24,834 bases of DNA from Candidatus Bathycorpusculum fermentans. Lineage in GTDB: Archaea > Thermoproteota > Bathyarchaeia > Bathyarchaeales > Bathycorpusculaceae. The notes under the pieces are model-generated. The model saw only the letters and a program-made list of their open reading frames with translations, made no database searches and was not told the DNA's origin. Below, piece after piece: positions 15,584 through 22,951 of the stretch; the stretch's first letter is position 1, and the number at the start of each line of letters is the position of its first letter. The stretch spans positions 1 to 24,834 of the forward strand of contig WRGM01000165.1 of NCBI GenBank assembly GCA_009787175.1. Direction: 5' to 3'. Made by a program: the position numbers and the translations under genes.

Positions 15584-18307
15584 ATGGTTATGGAAAACGG
15601 AAAACAGGCTAATAATGTTAATTGGTACGAATTGGATGCCCAAGATGCATTAGAAAAGTTGGATGTAAAACCGGGTTATGGTTTATCCAAAGAGCAAGTT
15701 AGTGAGCGTCAGGCATGTTTTGGAAAAAACGTGTTACATCCGCCTAAAAAGGCCGGGTTGTTTCAGAAAGTTTTGCGTCAGCTTAAGGATGTTTCTGTTA
15801 TTGTTTTGTTGATTGCGGTTGCTTTTTCGTTTTTGATGGTGCTCTATAATGGTGAGGGGTTGATTGAGTCTTTGGTTATTTTGTCTGTGGTTGTTTTGAA
15901 TGTTATTTTAGCAATTGTTCATGAGGGTAGAGCAGAGAAAGCGCTTGAAACTTTGGCAAAGTTGAATTCTTTTGTGTGTGTTGTTGTGCGGGAGGGTGTT
16001 AAGCAGAGTATAGATGCTGCTGATTTGGTTCCTGGTGATATTGTTGTTTTGGAGACTGGTAATATTGTTCCAGCTGATGCGCGGTTGCTTGAAGTGGCAG
16101 GGTTTTTTTCTGATGAGTCTGCTTTGACAGGTGAGAGTGAGCCGGTTGAAAAAGATGCTTTAGTTGTTCTTTCGGGTGATGTGTCTTTGGGTGATCGGCA
16201 TAATATGGTGTTTACGGGTTGTGTTGTTACGGCGGGTCGTGGTACAGCAGTAGTTACGTCTACAGGTGTGAATACGCAGATGGGGCAGATTACTGTGTTT
16301 CTGCGTGGAAATAAACTTGTGAAAACGCCTCTGCAATTGCGTCTTGACCAGCTTGGTAAGACTATCTGTGGTATAGCTCTTATTTCTGCTTTCATTATGA
16401 TGGCGATAGGTTTGTATGGTAGGGCTAGTTTTGGTAATATGTTGTTGATAGCAATTTCTTTGGCGGTGGCTGCGGTTCCTGAAACTCTTTCGTTAATTGT
16501 TACTTTAACTATGGCTAATGGTGTGCAGAAGATGGTGAAGAAGCATGCTTTGGTTCGAAAGCTTCCTGCTGTAGAAACTTTGGGTAATACTTCTGTTATT
16601 TGTTCGGATAAAACTGGTACTCTTACTCAAAATTGTATGGCAGTTAGGCAGCTTTGGATTTGTGGTGGGGAATCGTTTGCGGATAATGTTGTGTTTTCTG
16701 AGGAGCAGTATCTTTTTCTTAAACGTTTAGCAATGGTGGGTAATGCTGCATTTGAGCTAGATGAAAATGGTAATAGAGTGTATATGGGTAATGCTACAGA
16801 AATTGGTATACTTAGGCTTTTGAATGAAAAAGGTTATGGTGTAGATGAGGTTGCGCATGAATACTGTCGCGTAGCTGAGATTCCTTTTTCATCAGATCGG
16901 AAAAAGATGTCTGTTGTTTTAAAAGATAAGGGGAGTGGTTATATTGTACTGTCTAAGGGTGCGCTTGATTGTTTGTTGCTTTCTTCTGAATATGCTTCTG
17001 ATTTGGCAGATGCGCAGCGTGTGCATGATAAATTTGCTGCAAAAGCTTTGCGTGTTATTGCTTTAGCTGGTAAACATGTTGATGTGTTGCCAGAAGATGG
17101 TAATTTGGCCGATTTAGAGCGGGGTCTCAAATTGTATGGTCTTGTTGGTTTAATTGATCCGCCGCGTCCTGAAGCTGCAATTGCTATTATGAAGGCAAAG
17201 CATGCTGGTATACGTACTGTAATGATTACAGGTGATCATGCTACAACGGCGGGTGCTATAGCAAAAGATTTGGGTATTCTAAATGATGGCGAACAAGTTA
17301 TGACTGGTGCTAGGCTTGCAAAAATGTCTGATGAGGAGTTAAATGATACAGTTAAAAATTTTGCTGTCTATGCAAGGGTGTCGCCAGAAGACAAACTTCG
17401 TATTGTAAAAGCTTGGCAGTTTAATGGTGATGTTGTTGCTATGACTGGTGATGGTGTAAATGACGCTCCCGCATTGAAAGCAGCTGATATTGGTATTGCA
17501 ATGGGAAAAACTGGTACAGAAGTAGCAAAAAACGCTTCTGACTTGGTTATAGTTGATGACAACTTTGCAACAATTGTTGAGGCTATAGGTGAGGGCAGAT
17601 GTGTATATGAAAATATTAAAAAGACCATTTCTTTTCTGTTGGTCTGTAATATGAGTGAGATTATTATTATGTTGTATGCTCAAATTGTGGGTTGGGGTAT
17701 ACTGTTAACGCCAGTTATGTTGTTGCTAATTAATTTGTTAGGTGATGATGTTCCAGGTATAGGTCTTGCTCATGAAGCATCTGATCCTGAGTTGATGAAT
17801 AATAAACCCGTAGCGCGTAATGAAAGTTTCTTCAAAGGCGATTTATTGCGTGTGATTATTCAGCAAACCCTATTTTGCTCAATAGTAGTGCTGATAGGCT
17901 ACTACATAGGTGCATTCTGTACAGTACCTGGTACAACTGCACCATCTGTAGGCGTAGGGCAAACTATTGCTTTTATTGTTACAAGCTGGACTTCAGTAAT
18001 TCACGTTTTCCATGTTCGCAGTTCAAAATCCGTCTTTAAAACAACTATTAAAAATAACAAATCACTTGTTACCGGTGCGGTACTTATGTTATTTATACTT
18101 GCTGTACTAGTCATAGCACCATTCAATTACATATTTGGTCTTTCAGCAATAAATGGTGTACACTGGCTAATTGCAATAGTCTTATCAATAATGCCCACGG
18201 TGCTGCGTGAGATATTTTTGCTCTTCGATAAACTGCCCATAGTTACAAAATATAGTGACAAGCTAAACAAGTTTTTCTTTAAAATCCAAAAATGCATAAG
18301 ACGTTAG
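15584..18307 (+). CDS. P2A-type cation-transporting ATPase (Ca2+-like)
   Basis: A 907-residue membrane pump. The N-terminal cation-ATPase domain (WYELDAQDALEKL) is followed by M1-M2, the actuator loop with TGES (DESALTGESEPV), and M3-M4. The phosphorylation site is SDKTGTLTQN (Asp near 342); the hinge is TGDGVNDAPALK (near 621). Six C-terminal helices end the protein. Ion-site residues resemble Ca2+ pumps: the M4 Glu after Pro (VPETL), the M5 Asn and Glu (CNMSEI), and the M6 Asn and Asp (NLLGDD). M4 lacks the second proline of PEGLP, and M6 has Gly for the usual Thr. Ca2+ or Mn2+ export is likely. ATG 15584 or 15590 begins the conserved part; the longer frame from a TTG at 15539 is not supported. 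Codons are T/G-ending up to about 17860, then A/C-ending. Confidence 0.93.
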   Translation: MVMENGKQANNVNWYELDAQDALEKLDVKPGYGLSKEQVSERQACFGKNVLHPPKKAGLFQKVLRQLKDVSVIVLLIAVAFSFLMVLYNGEGLIESLVILSVVVLNVILAIVHEGRAEKALETLAKLNSFVCVVVREGVKQSIDAADLVPGDIVVLETGNIVPADARLLEVAGFFSDESALTGESEPVEKDALVVLSGDVSLGDRHNMVFTGCVVTAGRGTAVVTSTGVNTQMGQITVFLRGNKLVKTPLQLRLDQLGKTICGIALISAFIMMAIGLYGRASFGNMLLIAISLAVAAVPETLSLIVTLTMANGVQKMVKKHALVRKLPAVETLGNTSVICSDKTGTLTQNCMAVRQLWICGGESFADNVVFSEEQYLFLKRLAMVGNAAFELDENGNRVYMGNATEIGILRLLNEKGYGVDEVAHEYCRVAEIPFSSDRKKMSVVLKDKGSGYIVLSKGALDCLLLSSEYASDLADAQRVHDKFAAKALRVIALAGKHVDVLPEDGNLADLERGLKLYGLVGLIDPPRPEAAIAIMKAKHAGIRTVMITGDHATTAGAIAKDLGILNDGEQVMTGARLAKMSDEELNDTVKNFAVYARVSPEDKLRIVKAWQFNGDVVAMTGDGVNDAPALKAADIGIAMGKTGTEVAKNASDLVIVDDNFATIVEAIGEGRCVYENIKKTISFLLVCNMSEIIIMLYAQIVGWGILLTPVMLLLINLLGDDVPGIGLAHEASDPELMNNKPVARNESFFKGDLLRVIIQQTLFCSIVVLIGYYIGAFCTVPGTTAPSVGVGQTIAFIVTSWTSVIHVFHVRSSKSVFKTTIKNNKSLVTGAVLMLFILAVLVIAPFNYIFGLSAINGVHWLIAIVLSIMPTVLREIFLLFDKLPIVTKYSDKLNKFFFKIQKCIRR

Positions 18308-18481
18308 TTCTTATCATTTTTTGTGTGAGTGTTCACGTGTAGATGTATATCGCGATTTTTTGTATTTTTACCTGTTAACCTTTCTTTCTGATGAATAATC
18401 CGTGCATTTTGCCATTTTTTTCGCCCATTTGTCACCTTATAGAAATCAGAATACCCCAAAGCTATCTATAAGTACGCATTA
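18308..18481. other. intergenic region after the ATPase gene
   Basis: T-rich sequence with several T-runs (TTTTTTGTATTTTTACC near 18357 and TTTTTTTCGCCC near 18415) that can end the ATPase transcript. No gene or RNA was recognised. It ends at the TA (18480-18481) before the IS5-type terminal repeat. Confidence 0.4.
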
Positions 18482-18683
18482 GATTTTTTGCGAAACTGAA
18501 ATAAGTGTTAATTGTGTTGGTTTGTACTGTGTGTGTTTAGATGAAGTATGAAACGTTAGCAGGTTATTAGGCTGAAGAGTTTCGTTGGATAATTGGTGTT
18601 AAGCGTGCCACGTTTGGAAAGATGCTGGAAATATTGCGCGAAGTTTTGTTCTCAAACATGTTAAAGGTGGTCGAAGATCGGTC
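18482..18683 (+). pseudogene. left end and N-terminus of an IS5-family transposase (remnant)
   Basis: The fragment begins with the terminal repeat GATTTTTTGCGAAACT. An ATG at 18541 starts MKYETLAGY, then a TAG stop (18568-18570), then AEEFRWIIGVKRATFGKML, ILRE, and after a frame change LKHVKGGRRSV. This is, from memory, the N-terminal helical region of IS5-group (Tnp_4-like) transposases. It breaks off where the IS1-family end begins. Beyond that element (19547-19600) a stretch readable as FGLNSTSGCIV might be its far C-terminus, but that is weak. The catalytic middle is gone, so it is dead. Confidence 0.65.
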
Positions 18684-18708
18684 GTGCCTCAAACTAGATG
18701 AATTGGTA

Positions 18709-19164
18709 ACTCGTGACCAAAGAATCAAATTTATCACTAACCCAACAGCAATTCTGTGCATAAAGGGTGCTTTGAAAACTGGATACCTTTTCTGACCAAT
18801 CTAGCGCACCATGTACGCAAAGACAATTGTTTATGTTCAATGCGTTGCGTATTCCGTTTGCCTGTTATCAACGTACTTTCAGTAACGCGTTTTTGGTAGG
18901 CAAAATTATCATCGAAATAAACAGATTTATTTTAAATGGGGCAAGCAAAGTCAGTAATTCATCGAGATACTTGTGTTCCCGCGTACCGAAACAATATGCA
19001 AACGGCACGCTGGTGTTGTGGTCGATTGCCTATCAAAGCTAGTATTGTTGCGATTTATCGTGGACAAAAGACCATATTTCATCCATTTTGGCTTTATCGA
19101 CTTCTGCCTGCTCATGGGGTAGAATTACAACGTCAATGTCTTGATTTTTGCAGAGATAATCGTA
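18709..19164 (-). pseudogene. IS1 transposase catalytic part (InsB-like), broken
   Basis: Minus-strand reading gives QVNYDYLCKNQDIDVVILPH, then KAKMDEIWSFVHDKSQQY with the first catalytic Asp. Three stop codons follow within 12 bases (TAG 19041-39, TGA 19035-33, TAG 19032-30). The frame resumes AIDHNTSVPFAYCFGTREHK. A frameshift then leads to DDNFAYQKRVTESTLITGKR and TQRIEHKQLSLRTWCARL, with the RIEH-R motif of IS1. A second shift gives MHRIAVGLVINLILW. The stops fall exactly where IS1 proteins have Trp (W-L-W-W). Confidence 0.75.
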
Positions 19165-19166
19165 AT

Positions 19167-19457
19167 TTACTTGCCATGTCCAGTTTTGTGTTTTTTTAAA
19201 ATGGTGGTCACTGTATTTTGTGCAATTCCGAGAATGCGTCCGGTGGCACGAGTTTCCGTGCAGTCAACGACCATTTTTAAAACTTGTTCGCGGACTTGTG
19301 GATTGTAGGCTTTATATGTGTATTTTTCCACAAAGCTAAAGTGCTTACCTTTAGACTTTTTGTAGAGGTAAACCTGTTTTCCTGTTGTATTGTGACCGTT
19401 TTTGCCTACGTTTTCGCTGCTGCAAAAAGGGCATTTTACTGTTACGATTTTTGTCAT
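19167..19457 (-). pseudogene. IS1 InsA-like zinc-ribbon/HTH protein, probably non-functional
   Basis: The start MTKIVTVKCPFCSSENVGKN is the IS1 InsA zinc ribbon. The second cysteine pair is lost: GKQVYLYKKSKGKHF stands where the family has a Cys after YR/YL and another near KxC. The HTH part, VREQVLKMVVDCTETRATGR then ILGIAQNTVTTILKK, is intact. It would be read before the broken InsB on the same strand. The open frame may persist by chance. Confidence 0.7.
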
Positions 19458-19650
19458 AATAATCATCAACCTTTGTTGTTTGGTAATTATTATATCCTAA
19501 GTTTATTACAGGCGTATTATCGTTTCATTTAGTTTGAGGCACAGCCAAACGCCAAAAAAAGCTTTGTGTTTGGTCTTAACTCAACTAGCGGCTGCATCGT
19601 TAAAAAGGTGGAGTTGCTCTCCAGGGAAATATGTAATGTCTTTTGAAGAA

Positions 19651-19662
19651 ATATTTATATAA
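19651..19662 (+). promoter_or_regulatory. TATA box of the feo operon
   Basis: ATATTTATATAA is a strong archaeal TATA box that places transcription start near 19683-19690. It lies downstream of the ATG at 19643, so that codon cannot be the feoA start, and it supports the TTG at 19718. Confidence 0.7.
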
Positions 19663-19682
19663 GATAGTCTTTTCTAAAAAAG

Positions 19683-19701
19683 TTAGGTTAGTCTATTATT
19701 G
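19683..19701 (+). promoter_or_regulatory. DtxR-box-like half site at the feo start
   Basis: TTAGGTTAGTCTATTATTG shows a perfect left half of the actinobacterial DtxR/IdeR consensus (TTAGGTTAG, then CTA) with a degraded right half. It overlaps the predicted transcription start, where a repressor would block initiation. A DtxR/MntR-family gene is 4 kb downstream. Whether an archaeal homologue uses this sequence is inference. Confidence 0.4.
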
Positions 19702-19717
19702 GATTGGTGATCTAAAT

Positions 19718-19951
19718 TTGCGTTTAAGTGAACTAAAATCTGGCGAAGAAGGCATCGTAATAAAAATTGATGAAACGGGCTCAGTACGGCGTCGAATTAT
19801 GGATATGGGCATCGTTAGAGGCTCCAAAGTAAAAGTCATCTGTCGCGCACCACTAGGTGACCCTATGGAACTTGAAATTCGAGACTACAAACTGACTTTG
19901 AGACGAAAAGAAGCTGAAAAAATCTTTATCGATATCAACGGAGGCAAATGA
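19718..19951 (+). CDS. feoA: FeoA-like protein, first copy
   Basis: A 77-residue SH3-like FeoA: RLSELKSGEEGIVIKI at the start, MDMGIVRGSKVKV in the middle, and LGDPMELEIRDYKLTLRRKEA near the end. FeoA assists FeoB in Fe(II) uptake, binding on the cytoplasmic side. The TTG start has a perfect GGTGAT ribosome binding site 6 bases upstream (19706-19711), complementary to the 16S tail, and it begins at the family start. It heads a six-gene operon. Confidence 0.9.
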   Translation: MRLSELKSGEEGIVIKIDETGSVRRRIMDMGIVRGSKVKVICRAPLGDPMELEIRDYKLTLRRKEAEKIFIDINGGK

Positions 19952-19953
19952 CA

Positions 19954-20181
19954 ATGTCCTTATGCAGCTTACCCTCTGGAACTCAAGCAAAAATCACAAA
20001 AATTTGCGGTGAAAATGAAGTTATTAGACGATTAAACGAAATGGGTTTCACACCAGGAACCAAAATAAAAATTATCCGTGGCGAAGACCTCCATGGACCC
20101 GTAGTAGTCGAGGTGCGAGATTCACGAATAGTACTTGGCAACGATGTTGCCCTCAAAATAGTCTTAGCTGAGGTAGAATAA
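19954..20181 (+). CDS. feoA: FeoA-like protein, second copy
   Basis: A 75-residue FeoA domain (SLCSLPSGTQAKITKICG, then LNEMGFTPGTKIKIIRG and VVVEVRDSRIVLG). It is clearly diverged from the first copy. GGAGG at 19940-19944 lies 9 bases before the ATG at 19954. The ATG at 19948 overlaps the previous stop and has only 3-base spacing, so 19954 is preferred. Two tandem FeoA proteins suggest a heterodimer or separate tasks with the split FeoB. Confidence 0.9.
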   Translation: MSLCSLPSGTQAKITKICGENEVIRRLNEMGFTPGTKIKIIRGEDLHGPVVVEVRDSRIVLGNDVALKIVLAEVE

Positions 20182-20184
20182 ATA

Positions 20185-20889
20185 ATGACATATACTGTTG
20201 CATTAATAGGAAACCCTAACGTCGGTAAAAGTGTCATATTCAACAACCTAGTGCCTGGAGCCCATCAGCACGTGGGCAACTGGCCTGGCAAAACTGTTGA
20301 GAAAAAAGAAGGCAAATTCACTCACAAAGGAAAACAAATAAAACTCGTTGACCTGCCAGGAACCTACAGTCTCACAGCTGCAGCCGAAGACGAACTCATA
20401 TCACGAAACTTTATCGTTGATGAGAAACCAAATCTGGTCGTTGACATAGTTGACGCCTCTAATTTGGAACGAAACCTCTACCTGACTTATCTGTTGCTAG
20501 AGTTGGAAACAAACATTCTTTTGGTTTTAAATATGACTGACATCGCTGAAGACAAAGGCTACAAAATTGATGTTAACAAACTTTCCTTTCAACTAGGTAT
20601 ACCTATAATTTCCACGGTTGCTACCAAAGGAACGGGTCTCAAAGAGCTCAAAGATGCTATACTTACAGCTGCAAATAGTTCACCACAAGTAAACTCTAAA
20701 GTCTACTATGGTGAAAAAATAGAAAAACTAATCAATAACATAATAGTGCTTCTAAAAAAAGATCATGAATTATCACAAAAATATTCGTTACGCTGGCTTG
20801 CCATTAAACTCCTTGAAAAAGATGAACAAATTTTAGACATTATCAAAAAGAGCAAAAACGCAACTGAATTACTGGAGATTATCTCATGA
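20185..20889 (+). CDS. feoB: FeoB GTPase domain as a separate protein
   Basis: A 234-residue soluble G protein equal to the cytoplasmic N-terminal part of FeoB. All G motifs are present: G1 GNPNVGKS (9-16), G2 Thr in GKTVEK (37), G3 DLPG (56-59), G4 NMTD (116-119) and G5 STVA (143-146), followed by the helical spacer domain. It ends in ATELLEIIS with no membrane helix. The next gene continues FeoB from exactly this point in another frame, with an ATGA overlap. It presumably binds the membrane part and controls Fe(II) passage by GTP hydrolysis. Confidence 0.93.
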   Translation: MTYTVALIGNPNVGKSVIFNNLVPGAHQHVGNWPGKTVEKKEGKFTHKGKQIKLVDLPGTYSLTAAAEDELISRNFIVDEKPNLVVDIVDASNLERNLYLTYLLLELETNILLVLNMTDIAEDKGYKIDVNKLSFQLGIPIISTVATKGTGLKELKDAILTAANSSPQVNSKVYYGEKIEKLINNIIVLLKKDHELSQKYSLRWLAIKLLEKDEQILDIIKKSKNATELLEIIS

Positions 20890-22175
20890 AAGCCAAAGAA
20901 ATCCTTGGCGAAGATGCTGAGTTAGTTTTAGCTGATGCTCGATATGACAGCATCAATAAAGTTGTCAAGACTTCATTAATTAAAGGGGAACGCAAATGGA
21001 GCGCTTCTGATCTGTTAGACAAAGTATTTTTGAATAAATATGTTGGTATTCCAGCGTTCTTTGCGTTGTTGTGGGCTGTCTTCCAGTTCACCTTTAAAGT
21101 TTCCACGCCTTTTATGGCAATGATTGACATGTTTTTCAAGTGGCTCACTGGTTATGCTGCACTGATTCCAAACGATATCGTCGCATCTGTCATAGGTGAT
21201 GGCATATTTGGTGGTTTAGGTTTCATATTGCAGTTCACTGTGCCGATATTCTTTTTGTTTTTCGCTTTAGCTATTCTTGAAGACAGCGGGTATTTAACAA
21301 GAGTAGCTTTCGTATTTGATAGGTTGCTGTTTAAGCTTGGGCTACATGGGCGCTCATTTATTCCAATGTTAATAGGTTTTGGTTGCAATGTGCCAGCAAT
21401 AATGGCTGCCCGAAGTATAGAGGGTAAAAAAGACCGGCTGATAACTATATTGATAGCGCCGTTTATGTCCTGTGCAGCACGTCTGCCCGTTTATGTCTTA
21501 ATTGCAGGAGCATTCTTCGCTACCAACGCGGCCACTGCTGTTTGGTCAATGTATCTTATAGGTATTTTTGTTGCAATAGTGTTTGCTTTACTGCTTCGGA
21601 AAACGATTCTGAGAGGTGACCCCGCACCATTCATAGTTGAGCTTCCAACGTACAAAATGCCAACGCTAAAAGGGGCTGTTTTGCACATGTGGGAACGTGG
21701 TGTTTCGTTTCTCAAAAAAGCAGGTACATACCTACTTGTAGGTGCAATAATAATTTGGTCTCTTTCAGTGTTACCTTGGGGTGTCACACCTGGTAGTGGG
21801 GAATCACTCATTGGCATGATAGGTCAAACGATTCAACCTGTCTTTGCACCTTTAGGTTTTAGTTGGCAAATTTCTGGATCTTTGATTTTTGCTTTTATGG
21901 CAAAAGAAGTGCTTGTGGAATCTTTGGGTGTCATTTATAGTGTAAGTTCCGATGTTGGTATACAAGCTGCTCTTGTCAATTCGATAACTCCTCTGAGTGC
22001 TTATGCTTTGATGGTCTTTATGCTGCTCTATGTACCCTGTCTAGCTACCATTGGTGTTATAAAGAAGGAAACGAACTCTTGGAAATGGACAGCTTTTTCA
22101 GCAGTTTCTCAATGTGTCATTGCATATCTTGGGGCTTTAATAGTTGTAGGCGTTGGAACCTTATTAGGACTTTAG
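20886..22175 (+). CDS. feoB: FeoB membrane (permease) part as a separate protein
   Basis: A 429-residue polytopic protein equal to the C-terminal two thirds of FeoB. The cytoplasmic start (KAKEILGEDAELVLADARYD) is the segment that normally follows the GTPase spacer. Family membrane motifs follow: SFIPMLIGFGCNVPAIMAAR, then LIAPFMSCAARLPVYVL, and later MLLYVPCLATIGVIKKE, with the conserved Cys residues. The start codon overlaps the previous stop (ATGA), and GGAG (20874-20877) lies 8 bases upstream. This argues that the division is real rather than a sequencing slip. It forms the Fe(II) path across the membrane. Confidence 0.93.
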   Translation: MKAKEILGEDAELVLADARYDSINKVVKTSLIKGERKWSASDLLDKVFLNKYVGIPAFFALLWAVFQFTFKVSTPFMAMIDMFFKWLTGYAALIPNDIVASVIGDGIFGGLGFILQFTVPIFFLFFALAILEDSGYLTRVAFVFDRLLFKLGLHGRSFIPMLIGFGCNVPAIMAARSIEGKKDRLITILIAPFMSCAARLPVYVLIAGAFFATNAATAVWSMYLIGIFVAIVFALLLRKTILRGDPAPFIVELPTYKMPTLKGAVLHMWERGVSFLKKAGTYLLVGAIIIWSLSVLPWGVTPGSGESLIGMIGQTIQPVFAPLGFSWQISGSLIFAFMAKEVLVESLGVIYSVSSDVGIQAALVNSITPLSAYALMVFMLLYVPCLATIGVIKKETNSWKWTAFSAVSQCVIAYLGALIVVGVGTLLGL

Positions 22176-22190
22176 GCGAGGTGACGTGGA

Positions 22191-22685
22191 GTGACTTTAA
22201 GTATAAAAATTGGCAAAAAATGGGCTATATATTCTCTATGTATAGGTTTAGCCAGTATGATCTTTGGTTTACTTGGTTTGACTAGTGGTCTAAGCTTAGC
22301 TTATGGGGTTAACTGGTCAGAATGGGGTATAAGTACAGTATTTGTATATCCAGACATTTTTACAGGAGTAATGATGGCTATAATTGGTGTTATCTTTCTT
22401 TTAGGTGTTCGACCACAGTGGAGTGGTAAACAAGATGCGGTTTCATTTCTTGTGGTGGGAACATTGCTGTCTGCTTTGTTCTTTGGGGTGTACTTGGCAA
22501 TGATGGGGGCCAATGCTATAGGGTATAGCATGTATAACGCTATTCCTGCTGGCTCTGTATATGCCAACTCGGTAGCAGACTGGGAAGGCTGGATTTGGCT
22601 AAATGATGTGCATCCGGGTATCTGGCTGTTTGTCTTTGTGATCCCAGGACTATACCTGACCTTAAAACTCTGGAGGAAAGAATAA
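22191..22685 (+). CDS. unrecognised four-helix membrane protein in the feo operon
   Basis: A 164-residue protein with four likely membrane helices: about 10-37, 52-72, 83-105 and 142-160. The loop after helix 3 (about 108-141) is Trp/Asp-rich (SVADWEGWIWLNDVHPGIW), with an Asp-Val-His-Pro that could touch a metal. The GTG start has a full GAGGTGA ribosome binding site at 22178-22184, the best in the window. The stop overlaps the next start (TAATG). Tight packing between FeoB and the FeoC-like gene suggests a role in iron uptake, but I know no family for it. Confidence 0.8.
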   Translation: MTLSIKIGKKWAIYSLCIGLASMIFGLLGLTSGLSLAYGVNWSEWGISTVFVYPDIFTGVMMAIIGVIFLLGVRPQWSGKQDAVSFLVVGTLLSALFFGVYLAMMGANAIGYSMYNAIPAGSVYANSVADWEGWIWLNDVHPGIWLFVFVIPGLYLTLKLWRKE

Positions 22686-22951
22686 TGCTCAAAGAGGTTC
22701 TTAGGGTAATTAACGATTCAGGATTGGTTAACTTGTCTGACATTGCTGACAAAGTAGGTACTACAGAATCTATGGTAAATCAAGTAATAACATTACTTGT
22801 TTTAAGAGGTTACTTAGAGGAAGTTGTTAACAACCAAAATTGTGAAACCTATTGCTGTTCAAGTTGTAGTTCACATTGTCCAACCCGGCAACAAATTAAA
22901 AGTTGCTATATAGTGACTGAAAAAGGGAAAAAATATTTTCAGATATCCTAA
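22685..22951 (+). CDS. feoC: FeoC-like winged-helix protein with a cysteine cluster
   Basis: An 88-residue protein. Residues 1-48 are a small winged helix (LKEVLRVINDSGLVNLSDIA, then TESMVNQVITLLVLRGYLEE). Six cysteines follow at 53, 57, 58, 61, 65 and 74, in a C-x3-C-C-x2-C-x3-C pattern, the place where bacterial FeoC carries its Fe-S or Zn site. FeoC proteins bind FeoB and protect or gate it, and may sense oxygen or iron. GGAGG precedes the ATG. It is last in the operon; T-runs just after the stop (22954-22975) could end transcription. Confidence 0.82.
   Translation: MLKEVLRVINDSGLVNLSDIADKVGTTESMVNQVITLLVLRGYLEEVVNNQNCETYCCSSCSSHCPTRQQIKSCYIVTEKGKKYFQIS

Larger units (their letters stand above)
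18684..19542 (-). mobile_element. decayed IS1-family insertion sequence
   Basis: Its ends are inverted repeats: GTGCCTCAAACTAGATGAA at 18684-18702 and the reverse complement of GTGCCTCAAACTAAATGAA at 19524-19542, one mismatch in 19. Length is 859 bases. Both IS1 genes are present on the minus strand and broken. No target duplication can be seen outside the ends. It lies inside the IS5-type remnant, so it arrived later. Confidence 0.8.

Noticed and set aside
17339..17683. Minus-strand frames opposite the ATPase hinge region
   Set aside because: They are shadows of strongly conserved ATPase motifs on the plus strand.
19030..19041. Stop-codon recoding to Trp suggested by the IS1 remnant
   Set aside because: Intact genes here encode Trp with TGG and stop at TAG and TGA, and the IS1 genes also carry frameshifts. 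Decay explains it.
15066..19542. Composite transposon carrying the P-type ATPase
   Set aside because: A right-hand end in inverted orientation is not found beyond the IS5-type remnant, so the two shared ends do not bracket a movable unit.
19643..19717. N-terminal extension of the first FeoA from the ATG at 19643
   Set aside because: The TATA box (19651-19662) lies inside it, so this ATG would be upstream of the transcript. The TTG at 19718 has a perfect ribosome binding site and the family start.
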